From Eretmocerus hayati (Eukaryota; Arthropoda; Insecta; Hymenoptera; Aphelinidae), in the NCBI GenBank assembly GCA_029851415.1, contig CM056742.1, forward strand, positions 111,416,246 to 111,480,245: a stretch of DNA of 64,000 nt, given 5' to 3'. Made by a program: the position numbers and the translations under genes. This document shows positions 60,288 through 64,000 of the stretch, piece by piece; the first letter of the stretch is position 1; each line of letters opens with the position of its first letter. Under the pieces are notes generated by a model. That model had not been told where the DNA came from. It saw only the letters and a list, made by a program, of their open reading frames with translations, and did not search any database.

Positions 60288-61685
60288 ACCTTGCTTTCAC
60301 TGCAGATCACAGGGAAATCAGTTGGTTCCATAGCAAAAAAGGAGACCAAGGGTGTAGGGATAGTTCAGGGTCTTCTGTTCCCATCACTTATCACATCAAA
60401 TTTCACTCCTCATTACCCAAATTGGAATACTTCCCAACTTACTGGCGCGGATCTCGCAATTTTCAGTTGGGTTCACAAAAAAAAGATCACCATAGATTTT
60501 TCTCTCACACGAATATTCATTCGTTCAGCAAAATTTCAACATATAGGTATTCATGATTCCATAGATGATCACGAATTTAGGATACATTCATGGTTAGTTA
60601 AAGCAACATCTGCAACATGCCCAAGTCCGTAACCAACAGGTACAATACTGAAATAGTAAGGCATTGGAAACAAGGTTCATGTGACAGACTTGAGCACCAT
60701 CGGGAATCGCGACTAGAATCGAGATACCAAATGAAAGTAATTCTATGAAAAACACTGTCTAGATTTGAGTGGCAATGGCCAGGAATAACCAGAAGATCTG
60801 TGGAATTCCCCACAAACTCTTGAAGAGTCAACGGCCATCTGTAAAAATTTTCCTAACTTGAATAAGTATGGTTCAAAGAAATATTAGTTACCATTTCCAA
60901 GTTTGCGAGGCTTGCAAATTCTATGTTAGATCCCAGCGCTCAGTTGTTCATCTCTGTGATATATCGCTGGTACTCTTCTGACTTTCTCTACTTCTTACTA
61001 AAGAAAGTTTCTAGTCAGTTCATTGTCAGCTGATTCACATCAAATTAGATGGACCAGGTAGATAAGCATGTTGAACCGGCCCTGGTTGGGTATGGACCCC
61101 GAGGAGATTTACCCCAGTTTCCAACACCTGAGTAAGGGACGGAAGGTTGTTCAAGTCCCAAGGTCGACCCAATTTTTCCGGACGCCCTATAAACCGTCTG
61201 AAATACGCTAAAAATTAATCATTCTTTCATTGAGTCGCATTTGAACGCACCTCAGTGAATCTTCCTGAATTTTTTTCGTGTATTTCTGAAACAATGGCAA
61301 CCGAAGAAAAAATATTTGCGTCCCGAGAACTTTTATGTAGGACCCAAAAAAAATTCAATCTCCAAAACCACATCCGAGATAAAGGGTCATTTTTAGCCTC
61401 TTTGTACTGATTTGAAATGGATGCTGCGCGGTACATAGGATTACATGAGGCTACGAAGTTTCTACTCAATTCGTACCAGGTTACGGATAGAGCTATGATT
61501 CCCTACTCGTTCAAACTAGGCGATGATGATGTCGACGACTTTGGCGGTCAAGAATAAATTCGAAGAAAAGCATGAGCCTGTTGATTAGACTACAGAGCGG
61601 GATTCCGTCATATTGCTCAATATCACTTTTTGTGAACACCTCCTCGAGGCTCAAAAACAGCAGCATGATAAGTTGGTCAAAATGA

Positions 61686-62066
61686 GTGGAACTACATGTT
61701 TCTATTCGTAACCTGCCTCATTCGTTCCTCCCTGTACGCGCAGCGTCTATTTCGAAAGAGTACAAAGAGGCTAGACATGACCTTTCAACCGCGGGCGAGT
61801 TTTTTCAACAGAGAGTAAAATCCCAAGGGTTAGGGACAGAACTGACCACGGACTTGGTTTCTGCGCCTAAAAATAGGAGGAAAACAAACATTTGCTTCTC
61901 TGGAACGCCCCGACTCAAAATTCGCGTTCTTGGGGCAATTGAAGAGGGTTGTAGTGTACGGATCCATGGCCTCACAGATTTCATACCTTGGATTTTTAAT
62001 ATTTTCGGACCAGCTAGACCGCGGGTTCTACTACGTCAAATTGACTTTGTCACGAAGTCATTTTAA
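61686..62066 (+). CDS. Unrecognised 126-codon frame near the centre of FB5
   Basis: The N-terminal part (RAASISKEYKEARHD) has a counterpart on the other strand at 61470-61227 (RAASISNQYKEAKNDP), because the region is an inverted repeat. No domain is recognised. It may be the remnant of a gene of the element. Confidence 0.25.
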   Translation: MELHVSIRNLPHSFLPVRAASISKEYKEARHDLSTAGEFFQQRVKSQGLGTELTTDLVSAPKNRRKTNICFSGTPRLKIRVLGAIEEGCSVRIHGLTDFIPWIFNIFGPARPRVLLRQIDFVTKSF

Positions 62067-62612
62067 AGCGAATCACACTGGCTATCGATTCAAGAAACTT
62101 TCAGAGATGACAGATGAAGATCAACGCACATGCGCAGGTATGACTTGAGAATTTGCTTTCGAAACGATTCTCGGCGTCTTTACCACTTTCCATCTCCTGA
62201 GAATGGCTACAAATACCAATACTCGACGTACAGTTTCCTGGCAATCACGATGGAAAGAGTATTTACGGTTATTTTCTATGTGAAAGGGTAAGGTTTTAGT
62301 TTTCAATGATCTTTTTGGGGCCTAAATTCGAAGTTTTCGAACCGAAAATATTTGGTTCTCGGTTACTATTGCTTAAAAAATATACGAAGAAGAATTGAGG
62401 AAGATTCACTCAGGTGCGTCTAAATGCGGCTCAATAAAGGGATGATTGCTTTCTAGAGTATTTCGGAGGGTTTTTACGGAGCCCGAAATGATCGGAGCGA
62501 CCTTGGGACCAAAGAATCTTCTTGTCCTTCCTGAGCCTCGTTCTTTATCAGAATGAATGGAACTTCTCTCCCATTCTGGGTCAGATAACGGGTCATTCGG
62601 TTTTAACTCAAT

Positions 62613-62759
62613 GAACATTCGAGCACCAACGTTTCTCATTCTTAATTCGAGGATTGGGTCGGTCAATTTGATTATTATCAACCTCATTAAGCATGAAGTA
62701 TTCTTTTGATCCATTCCCACATCCTTCATTTTACATAAGAAGGATTGGAGAAGAGACAA
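62613..62759 (-). pseudogene. Coding-like segment conserved in both arms of FB5, right copy
   Basis: Mirror copy of 60140-60287. Here the frame stays open further, to 62406 (117 codons in all), with a tail of no recognised similarity. Confidence 0.35.
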
Positions 62760-64000
62760 GTGTGTGGAATTTCGGTCTATTGAGTGCTACGGAAAGGAAG
62801 TCCCAAGATTGATTTCATGGTTCTCGTCGGATTTGCCGGGCTGTACATTCACTCTGACCCCAGAACCCTCAAAGTCCAGCAGGTGTATCTAGGCACTCCT
62901 GGAACACGGCAAATAGTTGGTTGATGATGTCGAAAGGTACCCCCTTTGTGGACAAGGTGGCACATTCACGATTAGACCTCGAGAATTCATGATTTTGATC
63001 GGATTCATAGGGCTTTGCACGGAATATGACCCCAAGACTCGCTATAACCGGTCTCAGAGTCCAGCAGGTGTATCTAGGCACTCCTCGAACACGGCAAATA
63101 GTTGATTGATGATGTCGAAAGGTACCCCCTTTGTGGACAAGGTGGCACATTCATGATTCGACCTCGAGAATTCATGATTTTGATCGGATTCATAGGGCTT
63201 TGCACGGAATATGACCCCAAGACTCGCTATAACCGGTCTCGGAGTCCAGCAGGTTTATCTAGGCACTCCTGGAACACGGCAAATAGTTGGTTGATGATGT
63301 CGAAAGGTAACTCTTTTGTGGACAAGGTGGCACATTCACGATTAGACCTCGAGAATTCATGATTTTGATCGGATTCATAGGGCTTTGCACGGAATATTAC
63401 CCCAAGACTCGCTATAACCGGTCTCAGAGTCCAGCAGGTGTATCTAGGCACTCCTGGAACACGGCAAATAGTTGGTTGATGATGTCGAAAGGTACCCCCT
63501 TTGTGGACAAGGTGGCACATTCACGATTCGACCTCGAGAATTCATGATTTTGATCAGATTCATAGGGCTTTGCACGGAATATTACCCCAAGACTCGCTAT
63601 AACCGGTCTCAGAGTCCAGCAGGTGTATCTAGGCACTCCTGGAACATGGCAAATAGTTGGTTGATGATGTCGAAAGGTACTTCTTTGTGGACAAGGTGGC
63701 ACATTCACGATTCGACCTCGAGAATTCATGATTTTGATCGGATTCATATGGCTTTGCACGGAATATGACCCCAAGGCTCGTTATAACTGGTCTCAGAGTC
63801 CAGCAAGTGTATCTACGCACTCGTGGAACACGGCAAATAGTTGGTTGATGATGGAGAAAGGTAACCTCATTGTGGACAAGGTGGCACATTCACGATTAGA
63901 CCTCGAAAATTCACGAATCACCCATTTTTCTCTGTTTTTTCAGTTTTTCCTCTATTCTTACTCCCTAGATCACCTCCAAAAATCTTTTTTCCATATTTTC

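Larger units (their letters stand above)
58480..64000. mobile_element. Fold-back element FB5, >5.5 kb, arms of ~185-bp subrepeats
   Basis: The left array (58940-60000) has six ~185-base units with GAATTCTCGAGGTCGAATCG, CAACTATTTGCCGTGTTCC and CACCTGCTGGACTCTGAG. The right array (62870-63920) has the same unit inverted. Outside the arrays, 58866-58940 matches the window end in reverse complement, so the right arm runs off the window with about 390 bases unseen. Inside, 60000-60290 matches 62575-62870 inverted, and 61230-61490 matches 61690-61880 inverted, so the arms extend almost to the centre (~61.6 kb). No transposase is recognised. Confidence 0.85.

Noticed and set aside
58979..63889. About twenty overlapping 60-116-codon frames on both strands
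   Set aside because: They are frames over the ~185-bp subrepeats of FB5 and repeat the same peptide; there is no evidence of coding.

Overview
The window looks like eukaryotic, AT-rich nuclear DNA from an arthropod, most likely an insect. The reasons are an env-bearing Ty3/gypsy (errantivirus-type) element, an R1-clade non-LTR retrotransposon tail, a RAG1/Transib-like transposase, an IS5/PIF-type transposase with a SWIM finger, short introns (71 and 109 bp in the two genes that can be modelled) and abundant AT and CT microsatellites. No order or species can be named from this sequence alone. Almost nothing here is confidently a host gene; the window is a nest of mobile elements and satellite-like repeats.

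Layout. 1-1850: a fold-back element whose arms are ~30-bp tandem subrepeats. 2.6-4.77 kb: a GATGAGTGAATG-rich satellite with three copies of a GC-richer block every ~555 bp. 4.77-~17 kb (minus strand): a large, decayed errantivirus-like element in the order leader, gag, protease, RT, RNase H, a long Ser-rich linker, integrase, env, an extra ORF4, polypurine tract and one LTR; the 5' LTR is not seen. 17.4 kb and 26.4 kb: inverted copies of a GC-rich ~165-bp repeat. 17.8-19.6 kb: a non-autonomous element with ~43-bp terminal inverted repeats. 20.5-23.7 kb (minus): a broken CACTA/EnSpm-like transposase. 24.1-24.8 kb (minus): an unrecognised three-exon gene model. 28.37-33.25 kb: a second fold-back element with 174-bp subrepeats in head-to-head arrays. 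34.5-37.6 kb: a ~186-bp satellite, GTGCGTAAAG motif clusters and a GC-hairpin block. 37.62-41.68 kb: an apparently intact DNA transposon with ~0.5-kb inverted repeats around a 662-residue transposase. 43.2-44.8 kb (minus): a Ty3/gypsy integrase fragment. 45.3-46.5 kb and 47.0-47.6 kb: two non-autonomous fold-back elements. 47.9-52.3 kb: inverted arrays of ~175-bp subrepeats surrounding an intact, spliced RAG1/Transib-like transposase on the minus strand. 55.7-58.5 kb: retroposons around (CT)n tracts. 58.5 kb to the window end: a fifth, very large fold-back element with ~185-bp subrepeats.

How the parts relate. The recurring theme is fold-back architecture: long inverted arms, several built from tandem subrepeats, and in one case (47.9-52.3 kb) an intact transposase lies exactly between the arms. 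That element is the best candidate for a little-described system: a RAG1-like DDE transposase with fold-back ends made of nucleosome-length subrepeats. The second intact transposase (38.8-40.8 kb) appears to be recent, because its reading frame is uninterrupted and it sits inside a satellite array. The errantivirus copy carries several in-frame stops and frame changes in pol and env, so it cannot be functional as it stands, but its long ORF4 and its very long Ser-rich linker between RNase H and integrase are unusual.
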